Shown here piece after piece: positions 27,905 to 37,649 of a DNA stretch of 64,000 nt. The notes under the pieces were generated by a model. That model was not told the DNA's origin and did not search any database. It was given only the letters and a program-made list of their open reading frames with translations. Made by a program: the position numbers and the translations under genes. Origin of the DNA: Sphingomonas sp. J315 (GTDB lineage: Bacteria; Pseudomonadota; Alphaproteobacteria; Sphingomonadales; Sphingomonadaceae); NCBI RefSeq assembly GCF_024666595.1, contig NZ_CP088296.1, forward strand, positions 1,550,001 to 1,614,000, in the 5' to 3' direction. The number at the start of each line of letters is the position of its first letter. Position 1 is the stretch's first letter.

Positions 27905-29550
27905 GCGACTCCGAGCTGGTCTCCAAGGGGCCTTGCTCGGACTGCGGAAGCTCTGACGCTTGCGCCCTCTACGACGACGGCCACACGCATTGCTTCTCCT
28001 GTGGAGTGACGCACGGCGCGTCCCGTGAGGGCTCCAGCTCGGAGCCTCTCAGCCCCGACCTGATCCCCGGCGAGCAGGCCCCGCTCGCATCCCGGCGGCT
28101 CGATCTCAAGATCATCGAGAAGTTCGACTACCGGGTCGGCAAACAGCGCGGCGAGACGGTCCAACTGGCCCCCTATCACGACGCCTCCGGGCGCGTGGTC
28201 GCGCAGAAGGTCCGCCCCCGCGACAAGAACCGCATGAGCTGGGTTGGCGACAAGAAGGCCGCTCTCCCACTCTTCGGACAAGCCAAGTGGAAGTCCGGGG
28301 GACGCATGGTCGTCGTGACGGAAGGCGAGATCGACGCCATGTCCGTGGCCCAGGCGATGGGCGGGACGTGGCCAGCGGTCTCCATTCCGGACGGCGCCCC
28401 GTCAGCGGCCAAGGCCATAGCGAAAGCCGCAGCGTGGCTCGAGGGTTTCGACCGCGTCGTCTTCATGTTCGACATGGACGATCCCGGCCGGGCCGCCTCG
28501 GTCGAAGCCGCGGCAGTCCTCACGCCGGGCAAGGCCTACATCGCTGAGCTCCCCCTCAAGGACGCCAACGAGATGGTCAAGGCCGGCCGCTCCAAGGAGC
28601 TGGTCGACGCCGCTTGGCAGGCCCGCGCGTATCGGCCGGACGGCATCCGGTCGGTCGGTGAGCTGAAGGCAAAGGCGCTTGCGCCTCCAACCTTCGGCCT
28701 CCCGTTCCCCTTCCGGACCCTCACGGAGCGCACCTACGGCATCCGTCGGCGGGAGCTCTACACCATTGGCGCCGGCGTCGGGTCGGGCAAGACGACGCTG
28801 TTCAAACAGCTCATGTTGTCCGCGATGTTCCCGGCGATGGTCGCTGAGGACCACGAGGGGATGGACCTTCCGCCCGACTGGCAGACCCCGCGCAAGGTCG
28901 GCGCGATCCTCCTCGAAGAGGCCCCTGACAAGACCCTGAAGACCCTCGCCGGTATGCGTATCGGCAAGCGCGTCCACGTCCCCGGCGTCGAGTTCGATCC
29001 GGCGGAGCTCGAGGCCGCGATGGAGGAGATGGACGGTCTCCTGTTCCCCTACGACCACTTCGGCGCGAAGGACTGGGACGGGATCAAGAACGTCATCCGT
29101 TACATGGTCCTCGGCCTGGGGATCAAGGATGTCTTCCTGGATCACCTCACGGCCCTCTTGGCGTTCGCTGAGGACGACCGGAAGGCTCTTGACGTCATCA
29201 TGGCGGACCTCGCCAGCCTCGTCGAGCAGCATGACTTCACGCTCTACCTCATCAGCCACCTAACCACACCGGACGGGAAGGCGCACGAGGAGGGCGGACG
29301 GGTCCTCGAAAAGCAATTCACTGGCGGCCGAGCCATCGCCCGCTGGTCCCACAACATGTTCGCGCTGGAACGCGACAAGCAACGCCCCGACGATCCGACC
29401 ACGTTCCGCATCCTCAAGGATCGCGAGACGGGCGACGCAACGGGCGTGACGTTTGGCCTCCAGTACGACCGAGACACCGGGCGGCTCTTTGAGGTCGACC
29501 TGGAGGAAGAGGTAAAGTTCCGTGACGAAACGCAAGGCCAAGACTTCTGA
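27901..29550 (+). CDS. Primase-helicase (T7 gp4-like)
   Basis: A 549-residue bifunctional replication protein (T7 gp4A: 566). The N-terminal zinc-binding domain has CSDCG and CFSCG pairs. A TOPRIM primase core follows with VVVTEGEIDAMS and FDMDDPG. The C-terminal RecA-like helicase has Walker A GAGVGSGKTTLF, an acidic LLEEAPDKT, DVFLDHLTALL and SHLTTPDGKAHEEGGR with the arginine-finger region near AIARWSHNMFALER. It unwinds DNA at the fork and makes primers for the phage polymerase. GTG start in overlap with the preceding gene. Confidence 0.93.
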   Translation: MSDSELVSKGPCSDCGSSDACALYDDGHTHCFSCGVTHGASREGSSSEPLSPDLIPGEQAPLASRRLDLKIIEKFDYRVGKQRGETVQLAPYHDASGRVVAQKVRPRDKNRMSWVGDKKAALPLFGQAKWKSGGRMVVVTEGEIDAMSVAQAMGGTWPAVSIPDGAPSAAKAIAKAAAWLEGFDRVVFMFDMDDPGRAASVEAAAVLTPGKAYIAELPLKDANEMVKAGRSKELVDAAWQARAYRPDGIRSVGELKAKALAPPTFGLPFPFRTLTERTYGIRRRELYTIGAGVGSGKTTLFKQLMLSAMFPAMVAEDHEGMDLPPDWQTPRKVGAILLEEAPDKTLKTLAGMRIGKRVHVPGVEFDPAELEAAMEEMDGLLFPYDHFGAKDWDGIKNVIRYMVLGLGIKDVFLDHLTALLAFAEDDRKALDVIMADLASLVEQHDFTLYLISHLTTPDGKAHEEGGRVLEKQFTGGRAIARWSHNMFALERDKQRPDDPTTFRILKDRETGDATGVTFGLQYDRDTGRLFEVDLEEEVKFRDETQGQDF

Positions 29551-30070
29551 GATCGACTGGTCGGCCCCCATTGAGCTGGACGATGGAACCCCGGTCCTGC
29601 TGTTGGAGGGTCCAAACCGGCACAACCATTACTTGGTCGAAATTCCCCCTGACGCGACCTATCGCCGGGGCGACCCGCCTTATGGCTTCCGCGACTCGTG
29701 GTGGTATGAGGCGGATGGGACCTGGAACAGCGGGGATCGGAACGCCTACTACTTCATCCGAAACCGCTCTACGGCCCCCTCCGAAACCCCTAGCGTCGGG
29801 ATTACCGCCACCCTCGCCGAGCGCGGGTCCCGTTACGGCTCCTTCGCGGACAACGCGCGGTTCGCCCAGAGGCTCAAAGCGCTGATCTCGTCGGCCCCCT
29901 CGTGGCCCCACATGACGGACTACCAGCGCGAGGGGATCGAGATGATCCTCTTCAAGATGAGCCGGGCGCTGACCGGCGACCCGGCCTACCGCGACAACTG
30001 GCACGACATGGTCGGCTACGCGAAGCTCGTCGACGACCTGATGGCCGCTGAAGAAGCCGCCGCGGTCTGA
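29522..30070 (+). CDS. DUF6378-type phage protein
   Basis: A 182-residue protein. The C-terminal 90 residues match the DUF6378 pattern common in phages: ATLAERGSRYGSFADNARF, then QREGIEMILFKMSRAL and DNWHDMVGYAKL, an all-helical region resembling MazG-like nucleotide pyrophosphohydrolases in its charged helix pattern. The N-terminal 80 residues contain paired Trp-Tyr strands (YGFRDSWWYEADGTW). It begins at GTG within the last codons of the helicase. Nucleotide metabolism is a guess. Confidence 0.7.
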   Translation: MTKRKAKTSEIDWSAPIELDDGTPVLLLEGPNRHNHYLVEIPPDATYRRGDPPYGFRDSWWYEADGTWNSGDRNAYYFIRNRSTAPSETPSVGITATLAERGSRYGSFADNARFAQRLKALISSAPSWPHMTDYQREGIEMILFKMSRALTGDPAYRDNWHDMVGYAKLVDDLMAAEEAAAV

Positions 30071-30091
30071 TCCAAGAACAAGGAACCCCCT

Positions 30092-30322
30092 ATGTCCCTG
30101 TCCCTTTTCCGCGCCCTGAGAGCTCCCTCCGCGGCTGACCTCGAAGCCAAACTCGAGGTCCTTCAGATCGAAGCTCAGGCGGTCGCCGAAGGAGCACAGC
30201 TCCGCAAGGTAACCGTCGAGCGCGCCATCGATGTCCTCGCCACCCGCCACGCCGAACACTCGGCGGAAGAGCGCGCTGCCATCGCGGTCCGTGACCGCAT
30301 CGGGAGCATCCTGAAGCTCTAA
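30092..30322 (+). CDS. Small phage protein, helical
   Basis: A 76-residue helical protein (DLEAKLEVLQIEAQAVAEGA; VRDRIGSILKL) with AAGGAA before the ATG. It sits between DUF6378 and DNA polymerase. No family known. Confidence 0.55.
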   Translation: MSLSLFRALRAPSAADLEAKLEVLQIEAQAVAEGAQLRKVTVERAIDVLATRHAEHSAEERAAIAVRDRIGSILKL

Positions 30323-30336
30323 TCCAAAGGAGGCCG

Positions 30337-32332
30337 ATGCTCGTCTTCGATACCGAAGGGGACGGCTTTCTCGCGGATATGACAAAGCTCCACTGCATCA
30401 ATCTCGTCGACCGGGCAACCGGCCGGCGGGAGCGATACAATGAGGGCTTCTACGCGGATGGCACCCCTGCCCCGCGGGACGGCTCCCTGGAAGACGGAGC
30501 TCGCCGCTTGATGGAGGCGGAAGACATCGCTGGCCACAACATCATCGGCCACGACATCCCCGCGATCCAAAAAAATCTTCCCATGGTTCCGCCCCAAGGG
30601 CCGCATCCACGATACCCTGATCTACGCTCGGGTCATCTGGACCCAAATCCGAGACATCGACCTCCGCGCTATCAAGCGTCGCCGCCGGCCTCGCGAGTTC
30701 GAGGAGCTCAAGCTCATCGGCAAGCACTCGCTGGAGGCCTGGGGCTTCCGTCTGGGCGAATACAAGGGGGACTTCAAAGGTCCCTGGGACGCCTTCACGG
30801 TCGAGATGGACGAATACTGCGACCAAGACGTCGGAGTGACATGCAAGTTGGTCGAGAAGATCGAAGGGGAAGGCTACTCGCCGACCTCACTCGAGATCGA
30901 GACCAAGGTCGCCAAGATCATCGACCTCCAAGAGAAGCACGGCATCCTGTTCGACGTTGAGGCGGCTGAGAAGCTCGCCATCGAGATGACCGGCGTGATG
31001 GCCGAGCTCGAGGACAAGCTGCGCGTCGCGTTTCCGCCGTGGGTCGAGCCGGTCCGCTACAAGGGCCAGCCAGTGGTCGTCACTGCCAAGCGCCGAACGA
31101 AGGTCCGACGGTGGCGCGAGGACGGCTCCGAGTATTTCGTCGAGTTCGCCAAGGGCGAGACCTACGAGAAGCTCAAGCTGGTCAGCTTCGAGCCGAACTC
31201 CCGCGACAAGATCGCCAACCGACTGACCACGCTCTTCGGCTGGCGGCCGCAGGAGTTCACCGAGGGTGGCAAGCCGAAGGTCGACGAAACGACCCTCGAC
31301 GGGCTGGAGTATCCCGAGGCTGCGCTCCTCAAGGACTACCTGACCCTAGCCAAGCGGCTGGGCTTCCTCGCCACTGGTGACAAGGCCCTCCTCAAGATGG
31401 TTGGGCCTGACGGCCGCATCCACGGCCGCGTCAACTCCAACGGCGCCGTCACGGGCCGCATGACCCACTTCAGCCCGAACCTGGCTCAGGTGCCAAAGGT
31501 GAAGGTCGACCACGACGGTAACCCGATCCTCGGGCTGGCCGGCGGCTATGGCTACGAGCTCCGCTCGCTGTTCATCGTGCCGAAGGGTAAGAAGCTCGTC
31601 GGCGTTGACGCTGAGGGGCTCGAGCTCCGGATGCTGGCCCACTACATGGCCCGCTACGACGGCGGCGCCTACGTCCACAACGTGGTCGACGGCAACAAGG
31701 CGGACGCCTCCGACGCACACAGCGTCAACCGGGACGTTGTCGGGCTCAACTCCCGCGACAACGCCAAGACCTGGATTTACGCCTACCTGTACGGCGCCGG
31801 GAACTGGAAGCTCGGCTTCATCGCCTACGAAGACCTCGGGGACAACTCCCGAGCCTCGTTCGCGTCGAAGCACCCGGCAGGCGAAGAGCGTGAAGGCGCC
31901 CTCAGCCGTCTCGGCTTGCGCGGCCGGCGGAAGATCGAAGGAGGCCTGCCTGCTCTTGGGAAGCTCCAGGAGAAGGTGAAGGAGACCGCTCGAAGCGGGT
32001 CACTCCGAGGCCTCGACGGTCGGAAACTGCACGTCCGCGGTCTCCACTCGGCGCTCAACACCCTGCTCCAGGGCGGCGGCGCCATCATGATGAAGCTGGC
32101 CTTGGTCCTCGCCTACGAGGAGTTCGAGGCTCGTGGCTGGTCCTTCGGCCGCGAGTACGCCTTCGTCGTAAACGTCCATGATGAGTTCCAAATAGAGGCC
32201 GACGAGAACCTTGCGAAGGAGATCGGGTCGATTGCCGCTGACGCCATCCGCAAAGCGGGTGAAGCGTTCGGGCTCCGCTGCCCCCTCGCGGGGAGCTGCG
32301 ACATCGGGGACCGCTGGTCGGCAACCCACTGA
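30337..32332 (+). pseudogene. Family A DNA polymerase (T7 gp5-like), frameshifted
   Basis: Restored to 664 residues (T7: 704). The 3'-5' exonuclease has FDTEGDG with Asp5 and Glu7 at the same numbers as T7, GHNIIGHD and YCDQDV. The polymerase has motif A KLVGVDAEGLELRMLAHYM, motif B RDNAKTWIYAYLYGAG with Arg, Lys and Tyr, and motif C VVNVHDEFQIE. One extra A in the A7 run 30569-30575 breaks the exonuclease domain. ATG 30337 follows AAAGGAGG. A programmed shift is unlikely, since known relatives are continuous here. Confidence 0.93.
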
Positions 32333-32345
32333 CGTCCGCACGGTG

Positions 32346-32679
32346 ATGATCCAGAACGCCCGCGCCCGCGCAAAAGCCGCGGGGGGTGCCGTTCCTGCTC
32401 AAAGCCAGCGACATCGTGGTCCCCACACACTGCCCGATCCTCGGGCTTCCTCTGTTCCAGATCACCGGGAAGAAGGGCGGCGGGCCGAACTCGCCGTCCC
32501 TCGACCGGATCGAGCCGGAGCTTGGCTACGTGCCGGGCAACATCGTCGTGATCTCGAACCGAGCCAACCGTCTCAAATCAGACGCCAGCATCGAAGAGCT
32601 CCGCGCCATCGCGAGCTTCTACGCCACCTTCCAGAGGGGCGTCAGGGTGACTGGAGCGTCTCCGAAAGGAAACCCATGA
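32346..32679 (+). pseudogene. HNH-like phage endonuclease, frameshifted
   Basis: Restored to 110 residues: a basic start ARARAKAAG, then CPILGLPL, PSLDRIEPELGYVPGNIVVI and RANRLKSDAS, a pattern seen in small phage proteins related to HNH nucleases that carry the SxDRI...GYxxGN block. One extra G in the G6 run 32381-32386 breaks the frame after ten codons. It may be a homing endonuclease or a recombination nuclease. Its start lies just after the DNA polymerase stop. Confidence 0.6.
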
Positions 32680-32870
32680 CCGCTTTCAAGAACCGCCTGA
32701 TTGCCCTGTTCGTCGCCTTTGTGTTCCTGCCCTACGCCGCTGCCGCGAGCTTCGTGTTGGGGAGCTACGAGTTCTACAAGGATGAACTGCCGGCCTTCTT
32801 CGACTTCTTCAAGGACGCCTATCGGATCGTCTTCAAGGCGTTCCGCGACGGCGGCCGGGTCGATCTCTGA
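32676..32870 (+). CDS. Small membrane protein
   Basis: A 64-residue protein with an N-terminal hydrophobic helix (LIALFVAFVFLPYAAAASFVL) and an amphipathic, aromatic C-terminal part (FFDFFKDAYRIVFKAF). ATG overlaps the previous TGA and its own stop overlaps the next ATG. It could be a holin-like or exclusion protein; nothing decisive is seen. Confidence 0.6.
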   Translation: MTAFKNRLIALFVAFVFLPYAAAASFVLGSYEFYKDELPAFFDFFKDAYRIVFKAFRDGGRVDL

Positions 32871-33133
32871 TGCCGGGCTTCATTACCCTCTACGCCGTCA
32901 GGTCTGTCGAGGACCCGACCAAATGGCGTTCATTTGGTGAGAGCTACTCAGGCGGCGCGCCTTTTGAAGAGGCTCAGTTTTGGAGGAACCCTAAGTCCGC
33001 CGCGAAAGAGGCGCGATATCAGGAAGAGCGTCGAGCGTGGTCTGAAGAGCACGTCAGAGCCGGCAACCACAAGACAGCCGCGTACATGGGACGCTGTGAA
33101 GTCGTTCCTGTGCGTATCGAAGAGCCAGCGTGA
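32870..33133 (+). CDS. Phage hypothetical protein
   Basis: An 87-residue protein (ATGA overlap with the previous gene) with aromatic-rich GGAPFEEAQFWRNPKSAAKE and a helical, charged C-terminal half. Not recognised. It ends in overlap with the spanin start. Confidence 0.55.
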   Translation: MPGFITLYAVRSVEDPTKWRSFGESYSGGAPFEEAQFWRNPKSAAKEARYQEERRAWSEEHVRAGNHKTAAYMGRCEVVPVRIEEPA

Positions 33134-33561
33134 GCCCCCTCAAGTGGTCCCGAGGGTTCCAGATCGGAGCCCTCATCGGAACCCTTCTCCTCGCCGCCCT
33201 TGCGGGCTGGTACTTCTTCATCCGCCCTGTTTCCCTTGCGACTGACGCCGCCCAAGCGCGCGGCAATCAGGTCGTGGCCGAGAGCCAAGCTGCGGCCGGA
33301 ACGGACTCCCTCAAGATCACCGTGCAGACCCAGGACCGAGTCCGGGAAATCCGCACGATCACGGAGACCTCATCTCGTGACATCCTTTCTGCGCCGGGTG
33401 CGGCGGACCGCATTGACCCTGCTCTTCATGCCGCTGGCCTTCGGGCTCTCTGCCTGCGTGACGGCGTCGACGACGCTGTATGCGCAACCGTGCTTCACCC
33501 AGATGGCGGAGGCGTCGGGGCTGACCAAGAAGACCCCTCACGCTCCCCTCCCCAGGACTGA
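33130..33561 (+). CDS. Inner-membrane spanin (Rz-like)
   Basis: A 143-residue protein with a type II signal anchor (GALIGTLLLAALAGWYFFI, about residues 13-31) followed by a periplasmic helical region with KITVQTQDRVREIRTITETS, typical of Rz-type i-spanins of Gram-negative phages. The out-of-frame lipoprotein gene begins inside its second half, the classic nested Rz/Rz1 arrangement. It would join inner and outer membranes during lysis. Confidence 0.8.
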   Translation: MSPLKWSRGFQIGALIGTLLLAALAGWYFFIRPVSLATDAAQARGNQVVAESQAAAGTDSLKITVQTQDRVREIRTITETSSRDILSAPGAADRIDPALHAAGLRALCLRDGVDDAVCATVLHPDGGGVGADQEDPSRSPPQD

Positions 33562-33724
33562 CCGCGCTGGGGATTGGGTCGATTTCGCTAACAGAGAGAG
33601 CGGTCAAGTCGACGAAGCTAACGCCCGCGCTGACGGCCTCGTTGGTATCGGGCGCGCGTGTGATGCTCGCGAAGCTGAAGCAAAGAAGAAGCTCGAGCGC
33701 AAGCGCTTCCTGGGGGTCTTCTAA
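33377..33724 (+). CDS. Outer-membrane spanin lipoprotein (Rz1-like)
   Basis: A 115-residue frame beginning at GTG 33377 inside the i-spanin gene. A signal peptide (LTLLFMPLAFGLSAC) ends in a lipobox whose Cys is near residue 27. The mature part is longer than in lambda Rz1 and extends 160 bases past the i-spanin stop with a helical, charged C-terminus. The nested position and lipobox make an o-spanin the natural reading. Confidence 0.75.
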   Translation: MTSFLRRVRRTALTLLFMPLAFGLSACVTASTTLYAQPCFTQMAEASGLTKKTPHAPLPRTDRAGDWVDFANRESGQVDEANARADGLVGIGRACDAREAEAKKKLERKRFLGVF

Positions 33725-33909
33725 TGAGCCGCGCCCTCGCGGTCGAGATCGCGTGGTGTGCCGAGTGCGGAGCCCCGATCTCCGACGGTGAGCACGTCGT
33801 GAACTGGGGGTCCTGCGCCGCTTGCTTCGACCTCCACCTCGGCGAGTATTGGCGGAGCCCCCGAGCCGTCGCTCTCCGAGCTGTCGAGGAGCAGGGGATC
33901 GGCGAATGA
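33724..33909 (+). CDS. Small zinc-ribbon phage protein
   Basis: A 61-residue protein with two CxxC pairs: WCAECGAPI and SCAACFD, spaced as in a treble-clef zinc ribbon. ATG overlaps the spanin stop. Probably binds nucleic acid or protein; no specific family. Confidence 0.6.
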   Translation: MSRALAVEIAWCAECGAPISDGEHVVNWGSCAACFDLHLGEYWRSPRAVALRAVEEQGIGE

Positions 33910-34493
33910 GTTACGATAACCAAACCTACGACAATCGGCCCGTCGGAACTGACCGCGTCGGAAACTGGATGCAGACCTACACGGGCAAGGCCTTCTGGCC
34001 TCTCGATCCGCGCCCCGAAGAGGTCGACATCGAGGACATCGCCCATTCGCTCTCAATGCAGGGGCGCTTCGCCGGCCACGCCGATCACTGGTACAGCATC
34101 GCGGAGCATAGTGTTTATGTCTCCCGGTTCGTGCCACCGGAGCATGCCCTCCAGGCTCTCCTCCACGACGCCTCAGAGGCCTACGTGGTGGACGTTCCGA
34201 GACCCGTGAAGCCCGCCCTGACGAACTATCGAGAGATCGAGGATCGCGTCTGGGGCGCCATCGCGCGTCGGTTTCAACTCCCTATCGAGCTCCATCCGTC
34301 CATCAAGCTGGCCGACAACGCCGTCTTGCTGGCGGAGCAGCGAGACCTCCTGAAGCCGCCGCCCATGCCGGGGCTGGTCCCCGGTGAGCCCGCTCCTGGT
34401 CTCCGGATCGCCGCCGTCGCGCAGCCGAAGGCGAAGAAGTGGTTCCTGGACCGCTTCCACGAACTCACTGAGGAGCGACACCTTGCAGCCTGA
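33906..34493 (+). CDS. HD-domain phosphohydrolase (YfbR-like)
   Basis: A 195-residue HD protein of the type frequent in phages: IAHSLSMQGRFAGHADHWYS and IAEHSVYVSRF carry the first His residues, LLHDASEAYVVDVPRPVK the HD pair, and SIKLADNAVLLAEQ the distal Asp. Related enzymes remove phosphate from deoxynucleoside monophosphates, which would help phage nucleotide supply. ATGA overlap with the zinc-ribbon gene. Confidence 0.82.
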   Translation: MSYDNQTYDNRPVGTDRVGNWMQTYTGKAFWPLDPRPEEVDIEDIAHSLSMQGRFAGHADHWYSIAEHSVYVSRFVPPEHALQALLHDASEAYVVDVPRPVKPALTNYREIEDRVWGAIARRFQLPIELHPSIKLADNAVLLAEQRDLLKPPPMPGLVPGEPAPGLRIAAVAQPKAKKWFLDRFHELTEERHLAA

Positions 34494-34740
34494 CCAACTC
34501 CGTCGTGCCTACCACTCGCTGACCCGAGTCGACGAGATCGGGTCGTGGAGTCCAGACCCGAGCCGGCCGGTTTACCTGACGCTATCCGGGACAGACCCGG
34601 AAGGTCCCGTGAAGGACACGGGCCGGTTGTTCCTGCGCCTGACCGCGGAGGAGCAGGACCTCGTCGTCCACACGCTTCTCGCGTTTCACGAAGGCCGCCT
34701 GGCGCAACTCGGGGTTACCTGGGAGGAGCCGTCGGCGTGA
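34483..34740 (+). CDS. Phage hypothetical protein
   Basis: An 85-residue protein. I place the start at TTG 34483, eight bases after GAGGAG, overlapping the HD gene end. The protein has GSWSPDPSRPVYLTLSG and then a helical C-terminus. No known family; its stop overlaps the exonuclease start. Confidence 0.55.
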   Translation: MQPDQLRRAYHSLTRVDEIGSWSPDPSRPVYLTLSGTDPEGPVKDTGRLFLRLTAEEQDLVVHTLLAFHEGRLAQLGVTWEEPSA

Positions 34741-35543
34741 CCCGAACGCTCCTGGTTGACGCCGATCTCCTGTCCTACCGATCCTCCGCGGCAACGCAGA
34801 AGGGATACAAGTGGGACGGCGAGACGGTGTCGGTCTCGGCGGACTTCGAGGCCGCCAAGCGCTACGCTGAGGACGAGCTCAACCGGCTCATCGACCGGCT
34901 CCAGCCTGACGAGATGATCGTGTGCCTATCGGACGACCTGACGTCGTTCCGGAAGGACCGCATCGACCGGACCTACAAGTCCGCCCGCGCGTCCACCGAG
35001 CGCCCGGTCTACCTCTACGACGTCAAGGACTGGCTCCGGTCGGAATACATCGTCGAGGAGCGCACCGCGCTCGAGGCGGACGACGTCATGGGGATCATCG
35101 CAACGGACCCTTCGCGGACCGATGAGAGGATCATCGTGTCGGCCGACAAGGACATGATGACGGTCCCCGGCTTGCTCTACCGCCCACAGGGCCAGGTCGA
35201 CGAGAAGGGGCGCCCGCTGAAGAAGCCGCGCATCCTGGACATTTCCGAGATCGAGGCGATCCGGTTCCACTTCTGGCAGACCATCGTCGGCGACACGACC
35301 GACGGCTATCCTGGCGCACCCGGCGTCGGCAAGCTGAGCCCCTACGCTCAGGACGTGCTCGAGGCGGAGACCGAGGAGGAGGCCTGGGAGGAGGTCCTGA
35401 TGGCCTTCGCCCATGTCGGCCGCGACGAAGACGCTGCGATCCGTCAGGCCCGCCTCGCGCGCATCCTCCAATACCGGGACTATGACGGCCGGAGCCCGCT
35501 CCTCTGGCTTCCGCCCGCCTACGATCCCGAAGACGTTAATTAG
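34737..35543 (+). CDS. 5'-3' exonuclease (T7 gp6-like, FEN fold)
   Basis: A 268-residue flap endonuclease-like exonuclease. Acidic metal ligands are visible in LLVDADLLSYR, in CLSDDLTSFRKD, in ALEADDVMGIIATD and VSADKDMMTVPG, and in VGDTTDGYPGAPGVG, in the order of the PIN/FEN superfamily. In T7, gp6 degrades host DNA and removes primers. It starts at GTG in an overlap and ends the replication block; a 150-base gap follows. Confidence 0.88.
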   Translation: MTRTLLVDADLLSYRSSAATQKGYKWDGETVSVSADFEAAKRYAEDELNRLIDRLQPDEMIVCLSDDLTSFRKDRIDRTYKSARASTERPVYLYDVKDWLRSEYIVEERTALEADDVMGIIATDPSRTDERIIVSADKDMMTVPGLLYRPQGQVDEKGRPLKKPRILDISEIEAIRFHFWQTIVGDTTDGYPGAPGVGKLSPYAQDVLEAETEEEAWEEVLMAFAHVGRDEDAAIRQARLARILQYRDYDGRSPLLWLPPAYDPEDVN

Positions 35544-35695
35544 GGGACGCCTAGAGGAGACGTAGAAGCTCCTCATAGCCTCCTATTGGCAAGCCCTCCT
35601 CGCCCTCGCCCAGCAACACCCAGTAGCAGCCGTCTGTACGGTGAAGCGCGGGGTCAACTTGCGTGGGGCGGGGGCTTTTTTCCTTGAGAGGCCGA

Positions 35696-35917
35696 GTGAC
35701 CGCTTTCCCGAACTCCGTCGACGATCTCCTTGACGAGCTGGATCGACGTTTCCCCGAGCCCGCCATCGGGCCTGACACAACGATGGACCAAATCAAGTAC
35801 GGCGCCGGTCAACGGTCCGTCGTGCAATTCCTGAAGCAATGGCGAGCGCGGCCCTACGAGGAGCCGCCGAGCGCCCGACGAGGAGCCGGCCGCCGTGTGC
35901 GTCGTGAAGACCCCTAA
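35696..35917 (+). CDS. Phage hypothetical protein before tail assembly gene
   Basis: A 73-residue protein starting at GTG 35696. A helical region with SVDDLLDELDRRFPEP and TTMDQIKYGAGQRSVVQFL, then a basic tail. In T7 this interval holds gp6.5-7. Not recognised further. Confidence 0.55.
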   Translation: MTAFPNSVDDLLDELDRRFPEPAIGPDTTMDQIKYGAGQRSVVQFLKQWRARPYEEPPSARRGAGRRVRREDP

Positions 35918-36095
35918 AATCCAAACGCCGACCGACAGCAACAAGCCGCTGCCGGTGCTACGGAACCCCCTTCTGGACGGCCTCGACCAGTCCATCCGCT
36001 CGACCCGCATGGGCCGCTCCTCACTGAGGATCGACCGCGGCGGCGACGAGACGAACACCCGGTCAGGCATCCGCATCCCGATCATGGGAAACTGA
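35895..36095 (+). CDS. T7 gp7.3-like tail assembly protein
   Basis: A 66-residue basic protein with GRSSLRIDRG and SGIRIPIMGN at its end, resembling the C-terminus of T7 gp7.3, a small tail protein needed for adsorption. GTG 35895 follows GAGGAGC by nine bases. It lies immediately before the portal gene as in T7. Confidence 0.55.
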   Translation: MCVVKTPKIQTPTDSNKPLPVLRNPLLDGLDQSIRSTRMGRSSLRIDRGGDETNTRSGIRIPIMGN

Positions 36096-36103
36096 GGTAG
36101 CCC

Positions 36104-37641
36104 TTGGCGACCGCAGCGCAGACGTACAACCGCCTCAGCAAGGCCCGCAACACGGTCCTGACATCGTCTCGAGAAGCGGCGCGCGTCACCATCCCCGGAC
36201 TGATCCCTGAAGAGGGCAGTTCGGACCCGCACGACGTCACGGAGCAGCCCTACACCTCCGTCGGCGCACGCGGCGTGAATAATATCTCGGCCAAGCTCTT
36301 GGTCACCATGTTCCCTCCGGAGCGCACCTTCTTCCGCCTCGACGTCGATCAAGACACGGCGGAAGAGATGGGTTCCAAGATCGGGGACGTCCAGGCGGCG
36401 CTCGCCGGCATCTCCCGAAAGGCGATGGTCCTAGCGGAGCTTTCCCGCTCCCGCACTATCTGGATGGAGGTCTTCCGGCACCTTGTGGTGGCCGGGAACG
36501 TCCTCGTCTATCACCCCGACGACGGGACCCGGATGCGTATGTGGCGTCTGGACCAGTACGTGGTCCGCCGCAACGCCCAGGGCGACATGATCGAGGCGGT
36601 GATCCGCGAGGAAGTCTACCCCTCCGAGCTTGAGGAGGCCATTCGGGCCGCCGTCGAGATCGAAATTGAGGAAGACGAAGACCCCTCGAAGGCATCCGCG
36701 AAGGAAGAGAGGAAGGTCCCCCTCTACACGTACATCCGCCGGGTCAAGGATCAGGTGGAGCACTGGGAGGAGATCAACGACATCGAGGTACCCGGCTCGC
36801 GCGGGTCCGTCAAAGTCGACGACGCTGGCTGGCAAGCCCTTCGGTGGCAGGCCGTCCCCGGCTCCGACTACGGTCGGTCCTATGTGACCGAGTACGCAGG
36901 CGACCTCCTGACCCTCGAGGACGCCTCGCAGGCTATCCTGAAGTTCGGAGCCGAAGCCGCCCGCATCCTCCGCATCGTCGATCCGAACTCGGGCATCGAC
37001 GTAGAGGAGCTTGCGACGGCCGAGTCCGGCGACGTGCTCACCGGGTTCGCGGATCGGATCAAGACGCTCCAGCTCGACAAGTCGATGGATTTCGACGTGC
37101 TCTGGAGTATCGCCCAGTCCATCGAGCGGCGGCTGAGCCAGGCCTTCCTCCTGACGACGAACGCCATCCGCGATGCGGAGCGCGTAACGGCTGAGGAAAT
37201 CCGGGCCATCGCCTCGGAACTCGAAGACGCGCTGGGAGGAACCTATACCGTCCTCTCGTCGGAAGTGCAGCGGCCATACGCCCAGCGGCTCCTCTACATC
37301 CTGAGCCGCCAGAAGAAGGCCCCGAAGCTCCCGCCGAGCGTCACGCCGGTTATCGTCACCGGGTTCAACGCCCTCGGGCAGAACCACGAGACGGCGGCTC
37401 TACGCGACTGGCTGCGCGATCTCCGGGAGACTCTCCCGGAGAGGCCGCGCTGGACTTCCTCGACAAGCCTGAGATCGCCAAGCGTCTTGGCACCGGCAGA
37501 GGCGTGCAAGCCGTCGAGACCCTCATCAAATCCCCCGAGGCCATGGAGGCGGATCAGACGAACGCCGCCGCTGGGGACATCGCCACCGCCGTCGCCCCGC
37601 AAGTGGCGAAGGGGGCGATGGACGCAATGGCCGCTCAATAG
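36104..37641 (+). pseudogene. Head-tail connector (portal, T7 gp8-like), frameshifted
   Basis: Restored to 512 residues (T7: 536). The N-terminal block LSKARNTVLTSSREAARVTIPGL and QPYTSVGARGVNNISAKLL are typical of T7-like portals, as are SIERRLSQAFL and TAEEIRAIASELEDALGGTY. One base is missing at the CCC of 37435-37437; with it restored, the end reads GEAALDFLDKPEIAKRLG and stops at TAG 37641. Twelve portal subunits form the vertex through which DNA is packaged. TTG start after GAGG. Confidence 0.92.
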
Positions 37642-37649
37642 GAGACTGA

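Noticed and set aside
28402..29259. 285-residue minus-strand frame opposite the primase-helicase
   Set aside because: Mirror frame; the plus strand has TOPRIM and Walker motifs.
30569..30575. Programmed frameshift in DNA polymerase at A7
   Set aside because: It lies inside the conserved exonuclease domain, which is continuous in relatives, and many other genes here show the same one-base defect.
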